A stretch of DNA of 64,000 bases from an uncultured Methanobrevibacter sp. (GCA_900318035.1 ONJC01000010.1:1-64000); one strand, 5' to 3'. Shown: positions 25,151 through 33,551, numbered from the stretch's first letter. Numbers and translations: made by a program. Notes: generated from the sequence alone by a model not told the origin.

Positions 25151-26064
25151 CCTGCATTGATGCCGGTTTCACCAGCATCTATTTTTTCTTTAAGCATTTT
25201 AGCTATTTTTCCAGGTGTGGTTTCAGGGTCTTGTGATTGAGGATTCATAATGATAATATTGTATGCTGTTTCAAGACCAACAATATCCAATATGTGGAAA
25301 GGGCCTGCTGGGGCTCCGGTAGCTAAAATCCATGTTTTGTCAATGGTTTCAAAATCTGAGACATCATTTGCAAGTAATGCTTCTGCTGCACTTAAAAATG
25401 GAACTAATAGGGAATTTAAAATGTATCCTGGTTGTTCTTTTTTAAGTTTTAAAGGAATCATGTTGATGTCTTCAGCGAATTGGACAACCTCATCATAGTA
25501 TCTCTGTTCGGTGCCAGAATGACCCATTACCTCGGCGGTATTGTTTTTCCAGATTGTGTTTGCAAAGTGCAGTGAGAGATATTTCTCCGGCCTTCCGGTA
25601 TGCTCGGCAAACATTGACGGGAGCAATGTTGATGAGTTGGTAACAAGTATTGTTTTTTCATCCATATATTTAGCCAATTCTTGGTAGAATGCTATTTTTT
25701 GTTCTGGATTTTCAGAAATGGCCTCAATAATCAAATCAGCATCAGCTGCAGCTTCTTCATAACTTGTTGTTAATGTTAAACTGTCATATGCTTCCTGTGC
25801 TTGTATTTTCAATTCATCAATCTCTTCATCAGTTAGGTCTGTTTTTTTAGAAAGTCCTCTGCAGTATGCACTGTCGTCAGTTTTCATTTGTTCCAGTGTG
25901 TCTATGTAGATATTCTTGAATCTTTCAAGCTTTGGTTTTGCCCTTTCTATAGATCCTTCACTTCTAAGCCAGATTGTAACATCAAATCCGCAATAGGATG
26001 TCTGAAGAGCAATCTGACTACCAAGTACTCCGCCTCCTGCGACCACTACTTTTTTAATACTCAT
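25129..26064 (-). CDS. 3-hydroxyacyl-CoA dehydrogenase family protein
   Basis: 311 aa. NAD-binding domain with GGGVLGSQIALQTSYCGFDV at the N-terminus; family segments LIIEAISENPEQKIAFYQEL, NSSTLLPSMFAEHTGRPEKYLSLHF (His of the catalytic dyad, followed by ANTIWKNNTAEV) and a C-terminal helical domain ending AGKGFYEY. The family oxidises 3-hydroxyacyl-CoA or similar hydroxy acids with NAD(P)+. Its substrate in a methanogen with no beta-oxidation is unclear. Two ATGs are 6 bases apart; the second (26064) has better spacing to AGAGGTGA. Divergent from the Ig-like gene at 26220. Confidence 0.85.
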   Translation of the reverse strand: MSIKKVVVAGGGVLGSQIALQTSYCGFDVTIWLRSEGSIERAKPKLERFKNIYIDTLEQMKTDDSAYCRGLSKKTDLTDEEIDELKIQAQEAYDSLTLTTSYEEAAADADLIIEAISENPEQKIAFYQELAKYMDEKTILVTNSSTLLPSMFAEHTGRPEKYLSLHFANTIWKNNTAEVMGHSGTEQRYYDEVVQFAEDINMIPLKLKKEQPGYILNSLLVPFLSAAEALLANDVSDFETIDKTWILATGAPAGPFHILDIVGLETAYNIIIMNPQSQDPETTPGKIAKMLKEKIDAGETGINAGKGFYEY

Positions 26065-26219
26065 TGTCATTCACCTCTTAAATAAACTAAATTAATAGTT
26101 TATTTGTGTAACAATAGAGTAAGGTATTATTTAAATATTTTTAAATTTGTATCATTTAAAATACATTAATATATTAGAAAATCCATAGTTTTAACCACAA
26201 GTTAAGCAATGGTGATTTT

Positions 26220-26798
26220 ATGGAAAGAAATCAGATTATTCTCGTGGCAGTGATTGTTGTTATTGCAGTGATTGTCATTGGTTTGGCTGCAATGATGCCA
26301 GGCTTTAGCAAAGAAAAAACAAATATTACTGTTCAGGGAGGCAATGATACAATTAGTCAGGGCGAATCCATTGATGTTAAGCTGACTGATGTAAACGGAA
26401 CTCCAATTGACAATGAAACAGTAAATGTCACTATCACAAAGGTTAATAAAACTGCTAATAAAACTGTTAATAAAACCGTTAAAAAGAAAACCGTTCATAC
26501 AAATAAGAAAGGTGTTGCAAAAGTCAAGATAGATGAGGATCCAGGAGACTATATTGTGGATTGTACTTTCAGCGGAAATGATGAATTTGAAGAGGATACC
26601 GCCACTGCCGAGGTTGAAGTAGTCGATTATGATGATACGGACTATGGCTCTGAATCTCAAAGTGATGATTATGGTGATTCCGGAGCATACTACAGTGAGC
26701 AGGAAGGAAGAACCATATATACTGGTGAAATCCATGACGCTCCTGACGGACACAAGTATATGCATTTGGGATATAATGAATGGGAAATGATTGATTAG
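26220..26798 (+). CDS. Membrane-anchored Ig-like domain protein
   Basis: 192 aa. An N-terminal hydrophobic segment (RNQIILVAVIVVIAVIVIGL, residues 3-22) is a signal anchor. An Ig-like (Big_1-type) module follows: GGNDTISQGESIDVKLTDVN, then Thr/Lys-rich strands, HTNKKGVAKVKIDEDPGDYI. The last 60 residues are rich in Asp, Ser and Tyr and end LGYNEWEMID. It is probably extracellular. Similar in plan to the protein at 19485. The next gene starts at the very next base after its stop (TAGATG), so the two are translationally coupled. Confidence 0.75.
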   Translation: MERNQIILVAVIVVIAVIVIGLAAMMPGFSKEKTNITVQGGNDTISQGESIDVKLTDVNGTPIDNETVNVTITKVNKTANKTVNKTVKKKTVHTNKKGVAKVKIDEDPGDYIVDCTFSGNDEFEEDTATAEVEVVDYDDTDYGSESQSDDYGDSGAYYSEQEGRTIYTGEIHDAPDGHKYMHLGYNEWEMID

Positions 26799-26981
26799 AT
26801 GATTCATGAGAATGCCGGTCGAGTATGTTCAAACTGCAGATATTGGGTGGTGGATGTTCAGCTTAGAGGTTCTCCTGATGGTGTAATTTGCACTATGGGA
26901 CAGGGCCATACAAAGCCATCTGATACCTGTCCACTATTTTTGCGGGATATTGTCATTCACAACATTAAAAATCAAAAATAG
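26799..26981 (+). CDS. Small Cys-rich protein coupled to the Ig-like gene
   Basis: 60 aa. Four cysteines: CSNCRYW near residues 10-16, C32 in VICTMGQGHTKP, and C44 in SDTCPLF. This spacing could bind zinc or a cluster. The regular spacing, the direct abutment to the upstream stop codon and the absence of a shadowing ORF argue that it is a real gene. No family recognised. It has no signal peptide, unlike its upstream partner. Confidence 0.6.
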   Translation: MIHENAGRVCSNCRYWVVDVQLRGSPDGVICTMGQGHTKPSDTCPLFLRDIVIHNIKNQK

Positions 26982-27099
26982 ATAATTAAATCACTTATTT
27001 TTTTTACTTTTTTTTAGGGCATAGCTAAACCTTTCACTTTACATTGTTTAAATACTCTTTTTGATAAACTACTAATTAAGGCTAAGGAGGGGATTTTCA

Positions 27100-28776
27100 A
27101 TGGGGGGCAAATATTTAAGAGAATTCGAAAAATTAAACAACACAACTGAAAATATACATGATTTGGGCAGTTTTGATGTTCTTATAATTTTAAAGGATGG
27201 AACAAACTTAACTAGTTGGGATGATGTTAAAGATAAGAAATCCATAATATATGTCAGTGAAAACCTCTCTAATTGCACCAAATTAAGCAGGAAATATCAG
27301 GGCATGAAATCCCTTAAAGCCATCATTGCAAAAAATATTACTCCTCAAGCATGTGACATGGTAGGAATGTTTGAAGGATGCGAATCGTTAAGTGAGGTTC
27401 GTTTTTACAGTTGTGATGTCTCTAATGTCAGTGATATGAGCTGGATGTTTAGAAATTGTTCCTCTTTGGAGGATATTTCAGGTTTAAGCAATTTAGATGT
27501 TTCTAATGTTAAATGGATGATGGGCATGTTCTATGGATGTTCCGCTTTAAATGACTTGAATGGCTTAAATGATTGGAATGTGTCAAATGTCATTTCAATG
27601 TCTTTTAATTTGCTGTTGGGTGAGGACGGCATGTTCTGCGGATGTTCCTCTTTAATAGATTTAACGCCGTTGGCCAGTTGGGATGTATCCAAAGTCAAAG
27701 ATATGATGTACATGTTTAAGGATTGCAAATCATTAAGTGACATATCTGCATTGGGCGACTGGGATGTATCAAATGTAACTACTGCAAGAAAAATGTTTTA
27801 CGGTTGCAGGTCATTGGAAGATATTTCCCCTTTAAAAAATTGGAATGTATCGTCCATGAAAGACATGGAATGGATGTTTCGAGACTGCATTTCAATAGTT
27901 GATGTAAGTCCGTTGATGAACTGGAATGTGTCCTGTGTGGAAAATATGAACAGCATGTTTAGAGGATGTAGGTCTTTAGTTGATGTTGGTGGATTGATTA
28001 ATTGGGATGTATCCTGCGTTCGGGATATGAGCTGGATGTTTAGGGGATGCTGTTCGTTAGAGGATATTTCAGGTCTTACAAATTGGGATGTATCCTGCGT
28101 AAAGACAATGAAATACATGTTTTACTGTTGCCCGTCTTTAGCAGATATTCATCCTCTGTCTGACTGGGATGTCTGCGAAGTACGGGATATGCAGTATATG
28201 TTCCAGGATTGTTCAATAAAAGACATTTCTCCCTTAGTCAATTGGAAAATAACTTACAATAACAATGTATTGGGGATGTTTGATGTTTTGGATTCATCTG
28301 AGATTGATGTTTCGTTAATAGATAACTGGGAAATAAATTTAGTCACCAGAAGAGTATTGTTCCGTTCAGTTAAATTGGGAAAAAATATTCCACAAAGAAG
28401 TATTGATAAGGCAGTATCATTATATTTTGAGGAATATGGTGAAGATAATGTTTTAAAAATGTATAATGAAGGCAAATATTATCATATGGATTATTTGATA
28501 GGCAGGTTAAACGAAGCATTTTCTAAAAAATTGATAAACAGGAATAAGGGACTTATTGAAAAAACATTCAAGCAGCGTTTGAATCCAATTGATATAAGCA
28601 ATGTCCCTAAAAGCATTATTCTAATCTGTGATGTTTTGATGTCAAATTATGGGGATAAGGGTATTGATTACTGTATGGAAATGTTTAAAAGTAAATATCC
28701 TATGAAAATAGATGATTCTGATTTGGTTCATGCTGTATTAGTTAGCAAATTCTGCGAAAATGATTTGAATAATTAA
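27100..28776 (+). CDS. BspA-like repeat protein (DUF285)
   Basis: 558 aa. About twelve repeats (about 75-400) of a 24-26 residue unit with the pattern MFxGCxSLxDIxxLxNWDVSxV, the DUF285/BspA leucine-rich-like family. Such proteins in bacteria and in gut methanogens are usually at the cell surface and bind host or partner proteins. Here there is no signal peptide, membrane anchor or wall-binding repeat, so a cytoplasmic location looks likely. The N-terminus (1-70) and the helical C-terminus (about 400-558) are non-repetitive. A strong AAGGAGGGG precedes the ATG. There is high internal repetition and likely expansion by duplication. Confidence 0.85.
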   Translation: MGGKYLREFEKLNNTTENIHDLGSFDVLIILKDGTNLTSWDDVKDKKSIIYVSENLSNCTKLSRKYQGMKSLKAIIAKNITPQACDMVGMFEGCESLSEVRFYSCDVSNVSDMSWMFRNCSSLEDISGLSNLDVSNVKWMMGMFYGCSALNDLNGLNDWNVSNVISMSFNLLLGEDGMFCGCSSLIDLTPLASWDVSKVKDMMYMFKDCKSLSDISALGDWDVSNVTTARKMFYGCRSLEDISPLKNWNVSSMKDMEWMFRDCISIVDVSPLMNWNVSCVENMNSMFRGCRSLVDVGGLINWDVSCVRDMSWMFRGCCSLEDISGLTNWDVSCVKTMKYMFYCCPSLADIHPLSDWDVCEVRDMQYMFQDCSIKDISPLVNWKITYNNNVLGMFDVLDSSEIDVSLIDNWEINLVTRRVLFRSVKLGKNIPQRSIDKAVSLYFEEYGEDNVLKMYNEGKYYHMDYLIGRLNEAFSKKLINRNKGLIEKTFKQRLNPIDISNVPKSIILICDVLMSNYGDKGIDYCMEMFKSKYPMKIDDSDLVHAVLVSKFCENDLNN

Positions 28777-28931
28777 AAGATTTATCAAATTATTGTCGTA
28801 CCGTCGAATGGTTTCACTTCTTTTTTTTTGAAAAACCCTGAAAATAGAATTATAATAATGATTTTAATTGACCTTTAAAATAACTAATTCGCACGAATAT
28901 TTAATTTCATACATCAATCTGACTTGAAAAA

Positions 28932-28957
28932 ACACTAACGCATTTATTAACTAGTGT
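28932..28957. promoter_or_regulatory. Inverted repeat flanking the TATA box of the small RHH-like gene
   Basis: ACACTA (28932-28937) and TAGTGT (28952-28957) are a perfect dyad around CATTTATTAA, a TATA-like sequence 25-30 bp before the ATG at 28973. This is a classic place for an autorepressor operator. Confidence 0.6.
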
Positions 28958-28972
28958 GTACAATCTATTTGT

Positions 28973-29128
28973 ATGTCTAAAAACAAACGCGTTACAATAA
29001 GCATCAATAATGACATTGACTTGAATTTTCGCAAAATAGCCTCCAATAAAATGTTATTTAAAACAGGATGGTATTCAAAAGCAATTGAAGAGGCAATGTT
29101 GTTGTGGATTGAAAAGGAAGATAAATAA
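28973..29128 (+). CDS. Small ribbon-helix-helix-like (CopG/MetJ type) protein
   Basis: 51 aa. It starts with a basic strand (KNKRVTISINNDIDLNFRKI), followed by helix 1 and, after a turn (TGWYSKAIEEAMLLWIEKE), helix 2, as in ribbon-helix-helix repressors and antitoxins. It lies at the end of a TATA-centred palindrome, so autoregulation is likely. No toxin gene is adjacent: the next gene, 86 bp downstream, is a coiled-coil protein. The spacer 28777-28931 before it has no gene and carries a second small palindrome, ATTCGCACGAAT (28887-28898). Confidence 0.65.
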   Translation: MSKNKRVTISINNDIDLNFRKIASNKMLFKTGWYSKAIEEAMLLWIEKEDK

Positions 29129-29213
29129 AAATTTTTTTCCTCTTTTTTTCTTTTTTTACATTAAGTATTTAAATAAAACTCTACTATTTATTAATATAGA
29201 GTGGTGTTAAATA

Positions 29214-30134
29214 ATGGAAAGTGATGAATTTAGAACTGTTAGAGTTTATACTAAAAAGTATAACAGTAAAGACAAAGACGGCAATCCTATTGAAAAGGAA
29301 TCCCAACAAAAGCAAGTAAGTCTAAAAAAAGAGGACCCTTTTCAAGATAATGAATTGGTAAAGGTATTGGCGCAAAAGGAATACGAAGATTTAATTGAAA
29401 ATCAGTTTTCAGATGAAAAGCTCAATGAATTTGATCAGATTATTCAGGATAAGGATATTGAAATCGAAAATTTAAAAAGCCAGATTCAGGCTTTGAAGGG
29501 TTCATTTTTTGATGATGTCGGTTCACTTAAGGAACAGCTCACAGATAAAGAAGAACTTTTGAAGGCAAAGGATGAAATCAATGAGCTAAATAAGAAAATT
29601 ACAAAAATCGATGATGAACGTGTAGCTATTTTTAAGGAGCTTGATTATAAGAATAAGATGATTCTCGCATATAATGTGGAGCTCAACAAATCTATTTTAA
29701 ATGCAATCAATGTTGTCATTGATGAGGCTAGGGATAACATTAACAGACGCAATGCCGAGCTTGTAGACGGTTTGGAAAAATCAATTGAAAGATCTAAACA
29801 GGAAGTCAATGAAAAGAACAAGGCTATAGCATATGATATTCAGGCAACTGTTGAGGACATGAATGAGCAAATCAGAAACACCAGTACTCTTAAAATGGTA
29901 CTCAACAAAAGAAAAATTAATTTAAGGGTACCTGTTGATGACCTGCTTAAACCATTTGAATTTGATTTTGACACTGAAAAGTTACTTGCAGGTCAGGCTT
30001 TGGAATTGGATGCTTCTGAAATTCTAAAGGAAGTAATGCCAAAACTTCCTGAACCATTTTCCAAATATATTGACACTCTCGATGAAGAAGACATTCCTGA
30101 AACAATTGATATTTCATCAAAAAAAGAGGATTAG
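29214..30134 (+). CDS. Coiled-coil protein of unknown function
   Basis: 306 aa. Residues about 60-135 and 165-230 are strongly heptad-like (DKDIEIENLKSQIQALKG; DEARDNINRRNAELVDGLEK) with a break between. The C-terminus (from about 235) is acidic with LRVPVDDLLKPFEFDFD. There is no signal peptide or membrane helix, so it is probably a cytosolic structural or adaptor protein. AGAGTGGTG precedes the ATG. The next gene starts 3 bp after its stop. No family recognised. Confidence 0.65.
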   Translation: MESDEFRTVRVYTKKYNSKDKDGNPIEKESQQKQVSLKKEDPFQDNELVKVLAQKEYEDLIENQFSDEKLNEFDQIIQDKDIEIENLKSQIQALKGSFFDDVGSLKEQLTDKEELLKAKDEINELNKKITKIDDERVAIFKELDYKNKMILAYNVELNKSILNAINVVIDEARDNINRRNAELVDGLEKSIERSKQEVNEKNKAIAYDIQATVEDMNEQIRNTSTLKMVLNKRKINLRVPVDDLLKPFEFDFDTEKLLAGQALELDASEILKEVMPKLPEPFSKYIDTLDEEDIPETIDISSKKED

Positions 30135-30137
30135 GTT

Positions 30138-30560
30138 ATGAGAACATTCAAATCAGGTAAAATCACTTTTGAATATCCGGATTCATGGGAAGTGGAAAAG
30201 GCGGATATCCTGTCCAATCCGGATTGCATCGCCACACTGTCCAAAGGGGAAGATAATTTAGTAAATGGTGTCATGTTTCCCACCGCCACAAATCTTGATG
30301 ACTATAAGATTTTCATGGAGGATGCGATATCCGATGATGGTGGAGTGATAATGTCCTCTGATTTTGTCCGAATTGCCGGAAAGGATGCTATCAAGCTTCA
30401 CGCTAACATGGATATGCCTGAAATTAATTTTGATATTCATACCTATGTTTTCATTGAAAACAGGAATATCTATATTTTTGAAATGCGAACCTTGGATATT
30501 TCCGGTGAATCCGAAAGGGAATTCAAGAATATGATTGAAACGTTTAAAATAACTGAGTAA
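30138..30560 (+). CDS. PsbP/DcrB-like small protein
   Basis: 140 aa. It begins TFKSGKITFEYPDSWEVEKA, the opening strand typical of the PsbP/DUF1795 superfamily, and follows with a beta-rich domain ending FKNMIETFKITE. These domains bind small ligands or partner proteins. It has no signal peptide, unlike most bacterial members, so it is cytosolic or a partner of the coiled-coil protein encoded 3 bp upstream. The end overlaps the convergent gene by 17 bases. Confidence 0.6.
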   Translation: MRTFKSGKITFEYPDSWEVEKADILSNPDCIATLSKGEDNLVNGVMFPTATNLDDYKIFMEDAISDDGGVIMSSDFVRIAGKDAIKLHANMDMPEINFDIHTYVFIENRNIYIFEMRTLDISGESEREFKNMIETFKITE

Positions 30561-31287
30561 ACTCAAGCAAATAATCCATGCAGGTTCTGTCAAGTATTTT
30601 TAAAGTTGAGATATTTTGCGGAGTGGTTGCGGAACGTTCCTCTACGAGATTTCTCAAGGATCTGTTTTTCATGTGTGCATGGATTTCCTTAATGACAAAC
30701 TCCATATTCTCAATATTTTTTTGTTCTAGTTCTTTCTGAGTGATATTTTCGTAAATAGGATAGGTATTCAAATCATATGATTTTGTTGGAGTTTGCAGGA
30801 CATTTAAATGACTGTAATAATTTGCAGAATCCACCAAAAATCCATCAATGCCCATATATGTCAATATTGGCATGAATGAAAGCTCGGTAAATGAAAAAAT
30901 AAAATAACTTGTTTTTTTAGCTTCTTTTTTAAGGGAAATTACAAGTTCGACAAGGTCTTTCGGATTGGTGAGAAGAGCATCACCATTGGCTATTATGAAC
31001 CCATTGTATCCGATTTCTTCTAACTGTTTTAAACATTCTACTCTTAAATCAATATATTTGGACCCTTGGATTGCTGCAATGTCACATTCACCGACATTTT
31101 CCTGGGCAAGTCTTAAGGTCTCCTTAACGTTAAATTCAGCAATTTCACGGTCAATGTTATATGCAGACCCTTCATTTGGAGCGATTTTCAAATCTTTTTT
31201 ATAAAATATTTTCGGTGTTAGTTCCCCGTCAATTTTTCCAACTCTTCCCGGTCCGTCATGTGATCTGATTTCGAATTTTTTTATCAT
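30544..31287 (-). CDS. tRNA-guanine transglycosylase-like protein (ArcS-like N-terminal domain)
   Basis: 247 aa from the second ATG (31287), which has AGG at proper spacing. The opening FEIRSHDGPGRVGKIDG with a TP dipeptide soon after matches the start of archaeal TGT/archaeosine synthase (ArcS) proteins. It continues as a TIM-barrel-like sequence (GYNGFIIANGDALLTNPKDL, GIDGFLVDSANYY). ArcS converts preQ0 to archaeosine at position 15 of tRNA, with further domains (PUA) that are absent here. It could be a split or paralogous ArcS subunit; the function is not certain. Confidence 0.55.
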   Translation of the reverse strand: MIKKFEIRSHDGPGRVGKIDGELTPKIFYKKDLKIAPNEGSAYNIDREIAEFNVKETLRLAQENVGECDIAAIQGSKYIDLRVECLKQLEEIGYNGFIIANGDALLTNPKDLVELVISLKKEAKKTSYFIFSFTELSFMPILTYMGIDGFLVDSANYYSHLNVLQTPTKSYDLNTYPIYENITQKELEQKNIENMEFVIKEIHAHMKNRSLRNLVEERSATTPQNISTLKILDRTCMDYLLEFTQLF

Positions 31288-31394
31288 TTGATTCATCCTA
31301 TTTTTTGTTGGTATAATATTTGCAGCTAATATTTAATTAAAATTGTTATAATAACTGTAACCTTTTTGATTACACTGACTAAAATTTTAGTAAC

Positions 31395-31406
31395 CTTTAT
31401 ATATTA
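31395..31406 (+). promoter_or_regulatory. TATA box of the hdrC-hdrB operon
   Basis: CTTTATATATTA, 67-78 bp upstream of the preferred hdrC start. Transcription should begin near 31430, ahead of two candidate ATGs, which supports the long N-terminal reading frame being transcribed. Confidence 0.55.
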
Positions 31407-31472
31407 ACTTTTAAAGAATATTAGTATGGATTTGAGGAAATAATTCCAATGATTATCCGAGGTGTGTTTTCA

Positions 31473-32492
31473 ATGACTATTATAAATAGATTAAAATCTC
31501 TTTTTACTGGAGAGAATGATAAAGAAGAAAAAGGCATCAATAATGATGTATCAAACACATCTGATGATGTCCAAGTTACATCTTCACAAATTGTAAATGA
31601 TGATGTCGTTTCTGGTACTAAGACTACTGTTCCTAGAGACCCTGTAGTTAAGAAAAAACCAGAAGTTGACAAAAAAGATTTAACTTTTAAAAGTGACATC
31701 AAACCTTTAGAAGAAACTGCAAATCCTGAAAAAATTGTGGAAAAAGTTAAGGAAATTACTGTAAGTGTTGAAGAAACTTTAGAAGGAGCCAAAGAACTCC
31801 GTATTGAAGTTGAAAAGAGTGCTAAAGTAATTGACGAGACTCCTGTTGAGGAAGAAACAGTTGAAGAAACTTCTGAAGATAATGTCGAAGAAGTTAAAGA
31901 AGATTTAAACAAAAAAGAAACAAAGAGAGATACTATGACTTTATTGACTGATAAAGAATTATTAACTGATAGTAATCGTGATCCAGATTTCACTGCTGAA
32001 TTTATTGACGCAGGTATTGAAACTGTAAAACACTGTTTCCAATGTGGTACTTGTAGTGGTAGTTGCCCATCTGGAAGAAGAACTCCGTACAAAGTAAGAC
32101 AAATTGTCAGAAAATGTTTATTAGGATTAAAAGAAGAAGTTATCACTGATGATGCTTTATGGATGTGTACCACTTGTTACACCTGCCAAGAAAGATGTCT
32201 CAGAAGTGTTAAAATCGTTGAAATTATTAAAAAAGCACGTAACATCGCTGCTCACGCAGGATACATGGCTAAACCTCACAAAATGACTGGTGTATTTGTA
32301 ATGAATACTGGTCATGGTGTACCAATCAACGATGCTACTAAAGCTTTAAGAACTAAAATTGGTCTTCCTGAAATTCCACCTACTACTCACGCTTATCCAG
32401 AAGCATTAGCAGAAGTACAAAAAATTTGTAAAATTACAGGATTCGACGAATTAATCGGTTACGATGAAGCAACCGGTGGATTAAAAGAATAG
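31473..32492 (+). CDS. hdrC: Heterodisulfide reductase subunit C with N-terminal extension
   Basis: 339 aa from the ATG with GAGGTG 8 bases upstream; an ATG at 31449 is also possible. HdrC carries two 4Fe-4S clusters that pass electrons to HdrB for CoM-S-S-CoB reduction in the cytosolic Hdr-Mvh complex. The clusters are in CFQCGTCSGSCPSGRR and CTTCYTCQERCLRS (Leu where Pro is usual). The typical HdrC begins near MTLLTDKELL (31935), so residues 1-154 are extra: Glu/Val/Lys-rich, low complexity and possibly helical. No good ribosome binding site precedes 31935. hdrB follows 21 bp downstream. Confidence 0.9.
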   Translation: MTIINRLKSLFTGENDKEEKGINNDVSNTSDDVQVTSSQIVNDDVVSGTKTTVPRDPVVKKKPEVDKKDLTFKSDIKPLEETANPEKIVEKVKEITVSVEETLEGAKELRIEVEKSAKVIDETPVEEETVEETSEDNVEEVKEDLNKKETKRDTMTLLTDKELLTDSNRDPDFTAEFIDAGIETVKHCFQCGTCSGSCPSGRRTPYKVRQIVRKCLLGLKEEVITDDALWMCTTCYTCQERCLRSVKIVEIIKKARNIAAHAGYMAKPHKMTGVFVMNTGHGVPINDATKALRTKIGLPEIPPTTHAYPEALAEVQKICKITGFDELIGYDEATGGLKE

Positions 32493-32513
32493 ATTTATTA
32501 GGAGAGTTATAAT

Positions 32514-33401
32514 ATGGAAATTGCATACTTCTTAGGTTGTATTATGAACAACCGTTATCCTGGTGTTGAAAAAGCTACCAGAAAATTATTCGAAGCATTA
32601 GATATTGAATTAAAAGACATGGAAGGAGCATCTTGTTGTCCTGCTCCTGGTGTATTCGGTTCTTTTGATGAAGAAACATGGGCTACTATCGCAGCTCGTA
32701 ACTTAACTCTTGCTGAAGACATTGGTGCTGACATTATGACCGAATGTAACGGATGTTTCGGTTCATTATTCGAATGTAACCACATGTTAAAAGAAAACGA
32801 AGAGAAAAAAGCTGAAATTAATGCTAATTTAGCTGAAATCGGCAGAGAATTCAAAGGAACTGTTGAAGTAAAACACTTCGCTCAAATCTTAAGAGACGAT
32901 GTTGGTTTTGAAAAATTAGCTTCATTAATTGAAAAACCTTTAGACTTAAATGTTGCTGTTCACTACGGTTGCCACTTCTTAAAACCTACTAACACTATTG
33001 GTATTGAAGAACAAGCTGAAAACCCATCTATCTTAGATGACCTTGTAGAAATTACTGGTGCTAAATCCATTGACTACAAAGACAAAATGATGTGCTGTGG
33101 TGCTGGTGGTGGATTAAGATCAAGAGATTTAGATGTAACTACTAGTTTCACTAAAGAAAAACTTGACCACATGACTGAAGCTGGTGTAGATGCAATTGTT
33201 AACGTATGTCCTTTCTGTCACTTACAATTTGACCAAGGTCAAACTGAAGTTAATGAAAGATACGGAACTGACTTTGCAATACCTGTATTCCACTTAGCTC
33301 AATTATACGGATTAGCTATGGGATTATCAGCTGAAGAATTAACCTTTGATGCTCAAAAAATTGATGCAACTCCTGCAATCAAAAAAGCATTAGGTGAATA
33401 G
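32514..33401 (+). CDS. hdrB: Heterodisulfide reductase subunit B
   Basis: 295 aa. HdrB is the catalytic subunit with two non-cubane 4Fe-4S clusters that cleave the CoM-S-S-CoB disulfide, the last step of methanogenesis. Two CCG domains are clear: CIMNNRYPG, SCCPAPGVFGSF and TECNGCFGSLFEC in the first; HYGCHFLKP, MMCCGAGGGLRSRD and VCPFCHLQFDQ in the second. AGGAGAG precedes the ATG. Codon use is strongly A/T-biased and regular, as expected for a highly expressed gene. It ends at two strong hairpins. Confidence 0.97.
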   Translation: MEIAYFLGCIMNNRYPGVEKATRKLFEALDIELKDMEGASCCPAPGVFGSFDEETWATIAARNLTLAEDIGADIMTECNGCFGSLFECNHMLKENEEKKAEINANLAEIGREFKGTVEVKHFAQILRDDVGFEKLASLIEKPLDLNVAVHYGCHFLKPTNTIGIEEQAENPSILDDLVEITGAKSIDYKDKMMCCGAGGGLRSRDLDVTTSFTKEKLDHMTEAGVDAIVNVCPFCHLQFDQGQTEVNERYGTDFAIPVFHLAQLYGLAMGLSAEELTFDAQKIDATPAIKKALGE

Positions 33402-33410
33402 ATTTAATAA

Positions 33411-33445
33411 AAAGGATTTTTAAATCCTTTCCTTTTTTATTTTTA
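33411..33445 (+). terminator. First terminator after hdrB
   Basis: AAAGGATTT and AAATCCTTT pair around a very short loop, followed by a run of T. It lies 10 bp after the hdrB stop. Confidence 0.65.
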
Positions 33446-33469
33446 GGCATTGAAAACACATTTTGGATA

Positions 33470-33498
33470 GTTATCATTTTTATGATAACTTTTTTTTA
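33470..33498 (+). terminator. Second terminator after hdrB
   Basis: GTTATCAT pairs perfectly with ATGATAAC around a TTTT loop, followed by nine T. Two stacked terminators fit a highly transcribed operon. Confidence 0.7.
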
Positions 33499-33525
33499 TC
33501 AACATTTTTTTTGTTTTAGTTTATA

Positions 33526-33551
33526 CGAACAGTTCGCAAGTATATTTATAT
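33526..33551 (+). promoter_or_regulatory. CGAACAGTTCG palindrome next to the DUF749 operon TATA box
   Basis: CGAAC-A-GTTCG (33526-33536) is followed after 4 bases by TATATTTATATAGG (TATA box from 33541). A related CAGTTCG sits at the same spacing from the TATA box of the ferredoxin operon at 44748. Confidence 0.55.

Noticed and set aside
26202-26807. 201-residue minus-strand ORF opposite the Ig-like gene
   Set aside because: Ile/Ser/Asn/Cys-rich and hydrophobic by antisense composition; the plus-strand gene has a proper signal anchor and start.
27420-28240. CRISPR-like regular repeats
   Set aside because: The periodic DNA similarity comes from the DUF285 protein repeats in one open frame. 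Repeat units are diverged and there are no spacers or cas genes.
31421-32173. Long minus-strand ORF opposite hdrC
   Set aside because: Ser/Thr/Val-rich shadow of the Glu-rich HdrC extension. No start signal, and hdrC is unmistakable on the other strand.
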